From contig CALLWB010000031.1 in the NCBI GenBank assembly GCA_938016265.1, positions 1 to 41,259 on the forward strand: 41,259 bases of DNA. The letters are read 5' to 3'. Shown piece after piece: positions 35,533 to 41,259 of this stretch. Source of the stretch: an uncultured Saprospiraceae bacterium (GTDB lineage: Bacteria; Bacteroidota; Bacteroidia; Chitinophagales; Saprospiraceae). Numbering within the stretch: position 1 is the first letter of the stretch; every line of letters begins with the position of its first letter. Below the pieces are notes generated by a model that was not told the DNA's origin, searched no databases, and saw only the letters and a list, made by a program, of their open reading frames with translations. Made by a program: the position numbers and the translations under genes.

Positions 35533-35576
35533 ACCTGTTGATTTACAGCAAGCTAAGTTACCAAAAAAAAGCTTTA
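35533..35576 (-). promoter_or_regulatory. 44-nt conserved upstream block, gene B copy
   Basis: It matches 31488-31531 at 42 of 44 bases and sits at nearly the same distance (85 versus 80 nt) from its gene. The bases between block and gene are also partly similar but have insertions and substitutions, so the block itself is better conserved. Confidence 0.6.
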
Positions 35577-35897
35577 TGATGAATACTTTTCTAATTATAT
35601 TTTGACGTAATCCTCTGCAATTATAGTCCCTTTGGAAGGAGTTACTTTCTGGTAATTAATCTTGTCTTTGATAGAATGGCAAGTGTTTTACAGAAGTTAA
35701 TAAACACCTCTATTGTAGCGTACTATCCTATTAAAAGTAAAACTTACAAATTTTAAAAAAATAAAGATGGATACGACTATTATGTAGATGTGCGCCCAGT
35801 GGCTGGCACCTAGGGATCTGGTGCTCTTAAAATTCAATGCATTCGTTTGATTTATGAGACACCTTATGACTAGGATTTAGAGCTCCCCCTATTAATT

Positions 35898-36044
35898 TTA
35901 ATTAAAATAACGTTCTAATCCTTCTTGAACGTTGAGGTTTGATATTTCTACCTCCGTACTACCCTTCAAAAAATCTAGAATCTCCTTGGGTTCGTCGATA
36001 AATATTGACCGATCAAAAAAGATTGTCCAATTTGGAGCATACAT
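35898..36044 (-). CDS. possible 48-aa small protein
   Basis: An ATG at 36044 opens 48 codons to a TAA at 35898. The product (MYAPNWTIFFDRSIFIDEPK, then ILDFLKGSTEVEIS and a GLERYFN end) has normal codon use and a balanced, folded-protein-like composition, unlike random AT-rich translation. It diverges from the RDD gene, with 27 nt between the two start codons. I do not recognise it. It may be a genuine small gene or the surviving end of a larger degraded one. Confidence 0.4.
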   Translation of the reverse strand: MYAPNWTIFFDRSIFIDEPKEILDFLKGSTEVEISNLNVQEGLERYFN

Positions 36045-36071
36045 TTTATACAATTATAAAACTCCACCACC

Positions 36072-36485
36072 ATGAGCATTGAAGAGATTATCGACGGTAC
36101 AGCAACCAACTATACAGTAGCAGACAAATTTACAAGACTAGCCAATTATACTATTGATGGTATTGCATTTATGGGGATCATCTTTTTGTATGGAATGATA
36201 TTTCCCAATCCTTCGACACTTGAAGGAACGCCCTTCTTTGGGTTCTTTTTATTAGGGTTTTATGTTTTGTTCCATACTATTTTTGAAGTGTTGTTTCAGA
36301 AGACGCCCGGCAAATTTGTCACCCGAACTCATGTAGTTAATAAAAATGGTGACCGTCCTTCCTTTATAAAAATAGTAGGTAGAAACCTGGCCCGACTTAT
36401 TCCTTTTAACAATGTGTCGTTTCTGTTTTTAACCTCAGGATGGCATGACTTAGCATCTGCTACCCGAGTGGTTCACGACAAGTGA
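36072..36485 (+). CDS. small RDD-family membrane protein
   Basis: A 137-aa membrane protein with an RDD domain: KFTRLANYTIDGIAFMGIIF (R...D in the first helix), a second helix GFFLLGFYVLFHTIFEVLF, the QKTPGKFVTRTHVVNKNGDR loop, and GRNLARLIPFNNVSFLF with the ending TRVVHDK. It is shorter than the RDD protein at 20146 and has no acidic N-terminal tail, so they are distant relatives and not recent duplicates. The start at 36072 is followed by an acidic head typical of the small Bacteroidota RDD proteins. The function is unknown. Confidence 0.85.
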   Translation: MSIEEIIDGTATNYTVADKFTRLANYTIDGIAFMGIIFLYGMIFPNPSTLEGTPFFGFFLLGFYVLFHTIFEVLFQKTPGKFVTRTHVVNKNGDRPSFIKIVGRNLARLIPFNNVSFLFLTSGWHDLASATRVVHDK

Positions 36486-36488
36486 TAA

Positions 36489-36701
36489 ACCAGCAGTTTT
36501 CAATCCGCTCCTTTAGGTTTCCAGGCTTTTAGACTGGCAATTTTAGGTATTCCATATAAAACATTTTTTTCTAGTTTTAAAGCAATTCAGGAGCAACAAA
36601 AGGACATTCACCAATTACGAAAAGCGAATTTCCCACTCGAAAAACAGCTTATGGAATTGAGTAAATTGATTAAAAACGAACACCTTACCATGACAGCATA
36701 A
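36489..36701 (+). pseudogene. remnant of a coiled-coil C-terminal tail (S74/tail-fibre-like)
   Basis: An open stretch without a start codon runs from a TAA at 36486-36488 to a TAA at 36699-36701. Its C-terminal part (SFKAIQEQQKDIHQLRKANF, then LEKQLMELSKLIKNE) has the heptad pattern and the KAIQEQQ opening of the coiled-coil tail that ends many Bacteroidota tail-fibre or S74-peptidase-type proteins. The body of such a gene is missing. It follows the RDD stop codon directly and is most likely a fossil. A related tail-fibre-like gene lies intact at 40394. Confidence 0.5.
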
Positions 36702-36804
36702 ATTGTCAACTTTCTGTTTTGCAATAGACGAACTATCTTTTGGGAAACGCGATTATTTTGTTAACATTACCCGCGTAATATCATTGCCACTTAAACAGAG
36801 ATCA

Positions 36805-37377
36805 ATGAATCAGCTTCTTAAAGAAATCCGTGCGTGTCAATTGTGTGCAGAGCACCTGCCTCTTGGTCCACGTCCAGTATGTACGGCACACCCTAACAGT
36901 AAGATTGTTATCATTGGACAAGCACCAGGGACGGTCGTCCACAAAACCGGAATACCGTGGGACGACAAGAGTGGGGAGAACCTGAGAAGTTGGATGGACA
37001 TTGACAAAAGAACCTTTTATGACACGGAGCAGATTGCCATTATCCCGATGGGATTTTGTTATCCGGGAAAAGGAAAATCTGGTGATCTGCCACCAAGGAA
37101 GGAATGTGCTCCTCACTGGCATCCCTCCTTATTGGATCGGATGTCTGACGTCAAGCTCACGCTGCTTATTGGTAGTTATGCACAAAACTACTACTTGACC
37201 AATCGCAAGAGAACGCTAACCGAAACTGTAAAAAATTACACCGAATATCTACCAACGTACTTTGTATTGCCACATCCTTCACCAAGGAATAATATCTGGC
37301 AAGCAAAAAACGAATGGTTTAAGGAAGAGGTGGTCCCATCATTGCAAAGTCAGGTCTTGTCTATTTTGAATGGATGA
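36805..37377 (+). CDS. Fe-S uracil-DNA glycosylase family protein
   Basis: A 190-aa member of the uracil-DNA glycosylase superfamily (COG1573; family 4/5-like), which removes uracil or similar bases from DNA. Motif 1 is GQAPGTVVHKTGIPWDD (residues 38-54), and the second catalytic region is HPSPRN near residues 155-160. Four Cys residues, C11, C14, C85 and C101, form CxxC plus C-x15-C, the arrangement that binds the [4Fe-4S] cluster in family 4 enzymes. C26 is extra. The start at 36805 was chosen over an in-frame TTG at 36703 because the upstream 34 residues do not resemble the family and overlap the remnant region. The motif-1 sequence with IPWDD marks a subgroup distinct from classic GEAPGxxED enzymes, so substrate range is uncertain. 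Confidence 0.85.
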   Translation: MNQLLKEIRACQLCAEHLPLGPRPVCTAHPNSKIVIIGQAPGTVVHKTGIPWDDKSGENLRSWMDIDKRTFYDTEQIAIIPMGFCYPGKGKSGDLPPRKECAPHWHPSLLDRMSDVKLTLLIGSYAQNYYLTNRKRTLTETVKNYTEYLPTYFVLPHPSPRNNIWQAKNEWFKEEVVPSLQSQVLSILNG

Positions 37378-37543
37378 TTTCTCCTACAAGGAAAAACATT
37401 CAATCCTTAACTTTGCCTTTTAGAAGTCTACCTGGCCATGGCTTTTCTATAAAAGAATATATTTTTTATCTTGCGGGTAGTAACTAGATAAGCGGCCTGT
37501 ATGATTGCCTATCAATCAGCAATAGAAGAGAAAATTCAACCTT

Positions 37544-38128
37544 ATGGATAATGCTCCATTTTTAAAAGAAATCTTTAAACCTGAAAACTTTACCAAAGAA
37601 GAATTGGACCTAATTTTAGCCCAATTTAAAAAGGTGGAATTTAGTAAGAATGAATATTTGATTAGAGAAGACAAAATTGCTAATTACTATTTCTTTTTAG
37701 AATCTGGTTTTGCCCGATCGTATGCTATTGATGTGGAGGGCAATGATATTACAACAAAGTTTTTCACAAAACAGGATATCATAATTGACTGGCATTCTTA
37801 TTTCTTAAAAACGCCATGCAAAGAAAGTATTCAGGCGACTACGGCATGTGTTGCCTGGAAAATTTATTTCGACAATTTTATGAACTTGTTTAATATTGAA
37901 GCTTTTAGGGAGGTAGGAAGAACACGTTTGGTGAACAATTATTTTGAATTGAAAAACCATACTGTTTCTATGATTACAGATCAGGCTAAAGAACGGTATC
38001 TAAATTTACTGGAGCACCAATCTGAAGTCATACACAATGTCCCACTAAAGCACATAGCCACTTATCTTGGAGTTACGGATACTTCATTGAGTAGGATTAG
38101 AAAAGATATTTTAAAAAATTCCAAATAA
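37544..38128 (+). CDS. Crp/Fnr-family transcriptional regulator
   Basis: A 194-aa regulator with a cyclic-nucleotide-binding-like beta barrel (about 20-130: FSKNEYLIREDKIANYYFFL, then GNDITTKFFTKQDIII) and a C-terminal winged helix-turn-helix (about 150-194: KERYLNLLEHQSEVIHNVPL, HIATYLGVTDTSLSRIRKD). The canonical cAMP-contact motif GExA...RxA is not present, so the effector is probably not cAMP. Its stop is 6 nt before the next gene, which implies co-transcription. A perfect 18-nt palindrome in the promoter of the YCII gene further downstream is the best candidate for its operator. Confidence 0.9.
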   Translation: MDNAPFLKEIFKPENFTKEELDLILAQFKKVEFSKNEYLIREDKIANYYFFLESGFARSYAIDVEGNDITTKFFTKQDIIIDWHSYFLKTPCKESIQATTACVAWKIYFDNFMNLFNIEAFREVGRTRLVNNYFELKNHTVSMITDQAKERYLNLLEHQSEVIHNVPLKHIATYLGVTDTSLSRIRKDILKNSK

Positions 38129-38134
38129 TTAACC

Positions 38135-38848
38135 ATGTCTTACTTCACGGACTTAGTGCCATATTGGGTTTCCATTTTATTTCTAATTGTTATTCCGATT
38201 CCGATTTTTTTGATTGCCAATTTAGCAAGGAAAGGTAGTGAGCATGGTGAAAACGCCAAAAAAAACTACCTGGCCGTCCTACTATTTTATGGCCTCTACC
38301 TAACATATGTAAGTGTGGCTTGCTTCAAAGGGTTGTTTGCAGAAGTAACCTTGCCCCCAAAAATTTTGCGGTTTACGATGGTGCCATTATTGGTGTTTTT
38401 ATTAGTGATCGTTTTTAACTTGAAGGCCTTCAAAGCGATATTAAACAATTTAAGCCTGTCAGATTTAGTACGGATTCATCTATTCAGATTAATTGGTTCG
38501 TTTTTTTTGATTTTAGGTTTTTATCAAGTCCTTCCTTCCTCAATTGCACTGATAGCCGGAATTGGAGATATTACTACTGCGTTGACCAGTATTTTTGTTG
38601 CCAAAAGCCTACAAGAAGGTAAACCCTATGCAAAAAAACTAACCTTTGCATGGAATACGTTTGGGTTTCTCGACATTATTGCCACTTCTGTTACTGCTTT
38701 TATTCTAACCAAAATTTCTATCGAAACAGGTGCGCTCGGTGTTGACGCGCTCGGTGTTTTTCCATTTTGTTTCATCCCCGCTTTTGCGCCGGCGACCATT
38801 CTGTTTTTGCATATTTCTATTTATCGAAAGCTGATGAGTAAAGCTTAA
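38135..38848 (+). CDS. multi-TM protein in the Crp/Fnr cluster, function unknown
   Basis: A 237-aa integral membrane protein with about seven hydrophobic helices: residues 10-29, 46-64, 74-94, 111-132, 135-155, 170-192 and 205-230. Short charged loops carry most of the Lys/Arg residues (RKGSEHGENAKKN, KSLQEGKPYAKK). No transporter or enzyme motif is recognised. The ATG lies 6 nt after the Crp/Fnr stop, so the two are probably translated from one message. Near the C-terminus the DNA contains a short direct repeat (two GCGCTCGGTGTT copies at about 38731-38757) that encodes a GALGVDALGV segment. Confidence 0.7.
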   Translation: MSYFTDLVPYWVSILFLIVIPIPIFLIANLARKGSEHGENAKKNYLAVLLFYGLYLTYVSVACFKGLFAEVTLPPKILRFTMVPLLVFLLVIVFNLKAFKAILNNLSLSDLVRIHLFRLIGSFFLILGFYQVLPSSIALIAGIGDITTALTSIFVAKSLQEGKPYAKKLTFAWNTFGFLDIIATSVTAFILTKISIETGALGVDALGVFPFCFIPAFAPATILFLHISIYRKLMSKA

Positions 38849-38887
38849 TTCGCACTATTCAGCAAAAAAAATACGCTTTTCTTCTTT

Positions 38888-38905
38888 TCTTGTCATATGA
38901 CAAGA
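38888..38905. promoter_or_regulatory. 18-nt perfect palindrome, candidate Crp/Fnr operator
   Basis: TCTTGTCATATGACAAGA is a perfect palindrome, with TTGTC arms of the Crp/Fnr type. A further TCTTGTC half-site occurs at 38918-38924, 30 nt downstream of the first. With the -7 box at 38926-38933 and transcription start near 38939, the palindrome centre (38896.5) falls about 42-43 nt upstream, which is the class II activator position. A Crp/Fnr gene lies 760 nt upstream. Confidence 0.7.
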
Positions 38906-38925
38906 CATCTCATTTCGTCTTGTCC

Positions 38926-38933
38926 TAGCTTTG
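38926..38933 (+). promoter_or_regulatory. Bacteroidota -7 promoter box of the YCII gene
   Basis: TAGCTTTG matches TAnnTTTG exactly, 34 nt before the ATG at 38968. No good -33 TTTG lies at the usual distance; the palindrome covers that area, as expected for an activator-dependent promoter. Confidence 0.65.
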
Positions 38934-38967
38934 TGTTGTATTAATTAATCAATTAAAATTTCACAAA

Positions 38968-39315
38968 ATGAAGGATCTAAAAAATTACATGATGATATTC
39001 AGATTTGAACCATCTAATGAATATCAACCAACCAAGGAGGAGCAAGAAAAACAACACCAACAATGGGGAAAATTTATTGGCAACCTTGCCATTAAAGAAA
39101 AATTGGTAAGCACCAATCAATTAGGCTTTTCCGGTAAACTGATTAGTGCAGATTTGTCTGTTGCCGAGGGGGTTTATATTGCTGACGGGAAAACGGTAGG
39201 AGGGAATATGATTGTTCGCGCAAAAACGGCTGATGAGGCGGTAGAAATGGCGAAAGAGTGTCCTATTCTTTCCATGGGTGGATCTGTTGAAATCAGAGAC
39301 ATTATTCCTATGTAA
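38968..39315 (+). CDS. YCII-domain protein
   Basis: A 115-aa small cytoplasmic protein of the YCII/DGPF superfamily with a ferredoxin-like alpha-beta fold. It has the opening strand NYMMIFRFEPSN, a helix rich in Glu/Gln (EEQEKQHQQWGKFIGNLAIK), then ISADLSVAEGVYIADGKTVG and the last strand IRDIIPM. The similarity is to the subgroup often called YCII-related, found near Crp/Fnr or sigma factors in Bacteroidota. The catalytic His-Asp pair of muconolactone-type relatives is not evident. It is the first gene behind the palindromic promoter and is followed 39 nt later by the SRPBCC gene. Confidence 0.8.
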   Translation: MKDLKNYMMIFRFEPSNEYQPTKEEQEKQHQQWGKFIGNLAIKEKLVSTNQLGFSGKLISADLSVAEGVYIADGKTVGGNMIVRAKTADEAVEMAKECPILSMGGSVEIRDIIPM

Positions 39316-39354
39316 TTGCACCAAATTTATAACCTTATTATCAATTCTTAAAAA

Positions 39355-39894
39355 ATGAACAAAAAAATGATTTTACCAATAATAGTGATTGCTTTAGTAG
39401 CATTTTTCGGGTTTGCCTTTTACAAAGCTAACCAACTAACCACCATCCATATTCAAAAAAGTGTAACGATAAACAGCAGTCAAGAAGAAGTCTTTGACAT
39501 GGTTCGATACTTAGACAATTTCCCAAAATGGTCGCCCTTCTTAGCTGCTGACCCTAATCAAAAATATGAAGTAAAAGGGACAGACGGACAACCAGGAGCT
39601 CAATATCACTGGGAAGGGAATGGAGGTAAAGACCTTGGTTATCAAGAAATAGTTAAAGTCAATGCCCCTCATGTCATTAACATGAAATGCAATATTCAAA
39701 AACCTTTTAAAGCACATCCAACGTTCGATTACTCGTTCTCAACGTCAGCCAATAAAACAACCGTAACTCAAGATTTTAAGTTAGAGTCCGGTTTGGTGGA
39801 TGCGTTTTTCATGTGGGTATTTGGTGCAAAAAAGGAAATGGGGGCAATGAATAAAAAAGGGTTGAATTTGCTAAAAGCAGCCATTGAAAAATAA
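39355..39894 (+). CDS. membrane-anchored SRPBCC/polyketide cyclase-like protein
   Basis: A 179-aa protein with one N-terminal hydrophobic helix (residues 5-24, ILPIIVIALVAFFGFAFYKA) and an SRPBCC (START-like) domain (about 33-178). The domain shows the usual opening IQKSVTINSSQEEVFDMVRY, DNFPKWSPF, then HWEGNGGKDLGYQEIVKV and the closing long helix GAMNKKGLNLLKAAIEK. Such domains bind hydrophobic ligands in a cavity. The helix would tether the domain to the inner membrane. It is the last gene of the unit with YCII and ends 58 nt before an intrinsic terminator. Confidence 0.85.
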   Translation: MNKKMILPIIVIALVAFFGFAFYKANQLTTIHIQKSVTINSSQEEVFDMVRYLDNFPKWSPFLAADPNQKYEVKGTDGQPGAQYHWEGNGGKDLGYQEIVKVNAPHVINMKCNIQKPFKAHPTFDYSFSTSANKTTVTQDFKLESGLVDAFFMWVFGAKKEMGAMNKKGLNLLKAAIEK

Positions 39895-39952
39895 CAAATT
39901 CAAGACGAAGGACTTAACATTCCAAATGTCCTATTAGACAATCCAAAAAGCT

Positions 39953-39989
39953 AAAATGCTTCCTAACTCTTCAAGTTGGGAAGCATTTT
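39953..39989 (+). terminator. intrinsic terminator of the YCII-SRPBCC unit
   Basis: AAAATGCTTCCTAAC (39953-39967) pairs with GTTGGGAAGCATTTT (39975-39989), 14 of 15 positions plus one G-T pair, with a 7-nt loop and a T run in the 3' arm. Confidence 0.9.
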
Positions 39990-40393
39990 GTGTTTACAAA
40001 ACAACTACCCAATCTATAGATAAAAAGTATTTTTGAAATCTATGATAACCAAACCCGATTTCTACCGACTCTAGTGTAAAGAGCAGTTACTTAAATGAAC
40101 CCTCAAAATTAGAGTTATGAAAAATTTCGACTTGAATTTTGTTATCTACGACATCGCTTAAAATTCCTTGCGCATTTCTTATTTAGGTATTGAGACCAAC
40201 TGAATTCAATTATTACTTTTCCTGGTACTCTCTGAGAGCTATCAGTAGCAAATCAAAAAAAACATATTAATAATCAACAGTTTTCTGCTAAGCAGAATTC
40301 TGAATACACTGCTATGCATTCACCTGAAATGCCTGGCGGTAAACTCCTAATTGCAAAATCAACAAATTTATTAAGAACAAAAAACTAAACATT
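39990..40393. other. intergenic region before the tail-fibre-like gene
   Basis: About 400 nt of AT-rich DNA. It contains one small stem-loop (TTCTGC-TAA-GCAGAA, 40283-40297). No clear promoter match or gene was found. Confidence 0.5.
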
Positions 40394-41259
40394 ATGAAAA
40401 CGAACTACTTACGAATTACCCTTCTATCGATTTTATCATTTTTATTTATTGGAACTGCCTATTCCCAAACACCATTTTATAGTGTTACTCCAGGCACCGG
40501 AAATGGACTAAAGTTCTGGAATAGTAACAACTATAAAATCCATATGGGGAATGGGGCAAATTATCATTATGGACCAGTCACCGGATACAGTATCAAATCC
40601 AACATGTCAAATACTGCAGGTAGAGGATGGACCTGGGGTGTATACAATAAAGTCCCAATTGCAGGACTTGACACCTATGGCAATTTTCAAACAAAAGCGG
40701 CTATTAAAAGCATGACCAGAACCTATCATTTGGGTGACAATCAGTACTTATATGGCAACGGTGCTTCTGCGTTTTACTTACGAGGAGGAAGTAGCACCGC
40801 TACACAACTAATCATGCAAGATAAGGAAGGAGCAATCTATGGAAGGCTATATGGTTCTGGCAACGGTCAATACTTCGGATTGTTAGATGGAGATGGAAAT
40901 TGGTCCTACATGGCAAGAAAAGATGTTTATACTGGTTTTTACATCAACAATTCTATGAAAATGATCATTAGAGTAGATGGAAATGTAGGTATCGGGACTA
41001 CCAACACGGCTGGTCACAAACTTTCTGTAAACGGGATCATCCGAGCAAAAGAAATCAAAGTAGAAACAGGTTGGGCAGATTATGTTTTTAAGGAAGATTA
41101 TGTATTGCCGACTCTAGAAGAAGAAAAAGATCACATCGCTGAAAACGGGCATCTACTAGGTTTTGAGTCAGAAGAAACTATGAATGGTGAAGTGAAGTTG
41201 GGAGAAATCGCCAAACGACAACAAGAAAAAATTGAACAGTTGATGTTGCATATTATTGC
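40394..41259 (+). CDS. secreted tail-fibre-like protein, 3' end cut by the window
   Basis: An open frame of 288 codons runs off the right edge. It begins with a signal peptide (ITLLSILSFLFIGTAYSQT, cleavage after AYS or close by). The middle is rich in Gly, Asn, Ser and Tyr with beta-strand phrases such as GVYNKVPIAGLDTYGNFQTK and MKMIIRVDGNVGIGTTN. The end matches the conserved C-terminal module of Bacteroidota surface proteins annotated as tail-fibre or S74-like: WADYVFKEDYVLPTLEEEKD, then HIAENGHL, and a KLGEIAKRQQEKIEQL coiled coil. In the usual module GHL is followed by a PxIPS-like phrase, here replaced by LGFESE. There is no phage context, so it is probably a cell-surface protein. Confidence 0.8.
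   Translation, partial: MKTNYLRITLLSILSFLFIGTAYSQTPFYSVTPGTGNGLKFWNSNNYKIHMGNGANYHYGPVTGYSIKSNMSNTAGRGWTWGVYNKVPIAGLDTYGNFQTKAAIKSMTRTYHLGDNQYLYGNGASAFYLRGGSSTATQLIMQDKEGAIYGRLYGSGNGQYFGLLDGDGNWSYMARKDVYTGFYINNSMKMIIRVDGNVGIGTTNTAGHKLSVNGIIRAKEIKVETGWADYVFKEDYVLPTLEEEKDHIAENGHLLGFESEETMNGEVKLGEIAKRQQEKIEQLMLHII

Larger units (their letters stand above)
35449..36071. other. intergenic region with upstream block and small ORF
   Basis: About 620 nt. It holds the conserved 44-nt block of gene B (35533-35576), a 48-codon minus-strand frame (35898-36044) described separately, and the presumed promoter of the RDD gene at 36072. Around 35602-35685 the minus strand has a 30-codon open stretch without a start codon (KINYQKVTPSKGTIIAEDY) that could be a gene remnant. 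Nothing else is recognisable. Confidence 0.5.

Noticed and set aside
35602-35685. Start-less minus-strand frame with KINYQKVTPSKGTIIAEDY
   Set aside because: It looks somewhat coding-like but has no start codon and no recognised family; noted only as a possible gene remnant in the intergenic entry.
40394-41259. Prophage
   Set aside because: The tail-fibre-like domain is common in Bacteroidota surface proteins; no capsid, terminase, integrase or lysis gene is present.

Overview
The window looks like a chromosomal segment of a Bacteroidota bacterium, most likely a member of the Saprospiria (Haliscomenobacter/Lewinella-like). The reasons are indirect but agree with each other: Bacteroidota-style promoters (TAnnTTTG -7 boxes) at 1654, 4054 and 38926; few recognisable Shine-Dalgarno sites; LytS/LytTR signalling with TPR input; very large secreted multidomain carbohydrate-active proteins with CDDND-type cysteine linkers and a dockerin-like tail; and a Tgt enzyme without a full zinc site. 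There is no rRNA, tRNA, IS element, integrase or CRISPR array.

Layout. 1-160 is a GC-rich 14-nt tandem repeat. 429-6318 holds a TonB-like energy transducer, a helical-repeat protein of unknown function, a small secreted protein (minus strand) and an RND/MMPL exporter. 6514-10458 holds a duplicated-domain lipoprotein, RluF, an SDR oxidoreductase and a DoxX-like membrane protein. 10601-12712 is a stand-alone EF-G paralogue with a clear terminator. 13144-16063 is a TPR-LytS sensor kinase with its LytTR response regulator, followed by an aldo/keto reductase. 17254-22258 (minus strand) is a likely three-gene unit: PKD/tail-anchored protein, RDD membrane protein and exported TPR-CHAT caspase-like protein. 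22720-24383 (minus strand) is a glycosyltransferase-sigma factor operon with its own terminator. 24646-26958 is tgt plus an LptF/LptG permease, closed by a strong bidirectional terminator. 27113-35448 (minus strand) is a tandem pair of giant secreted glycosidase-like paralogues. 36072-39894 carries an RDD protein, an Fe-S uracil-DNA glycosylase, and a four-gene cluster of Crp/Fnr regulator, membrane protein, YCII protein and SRPBCC protein. The window ends inside a secreted tail-fibre-like protein.

How genes may work together. The Crp/Fnr gene is followed 6 nt later by a multi-TM protein. The next promoter carries a perfect 18-nt palindrome centred about 42-43 nt before the predicted transcription start, the position of a class II Crp/Fnr activator; it drives YCII and SRPBCC genes that end at a terminator. 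The two giant paralogues share a conserved 44-nt upstream block. They differ mainly by one CBM6-like module that sits between two copies of a cysteine-rich linker, which suggests module loss or gain by recombination between linkers. The CHAT/RDD/PKD unit is the best candidate for an uncharacterised envelope-associated system.

All calls come from reading the sequence by eye. No alignment or database search was run, so family names rest on recognised motifs.
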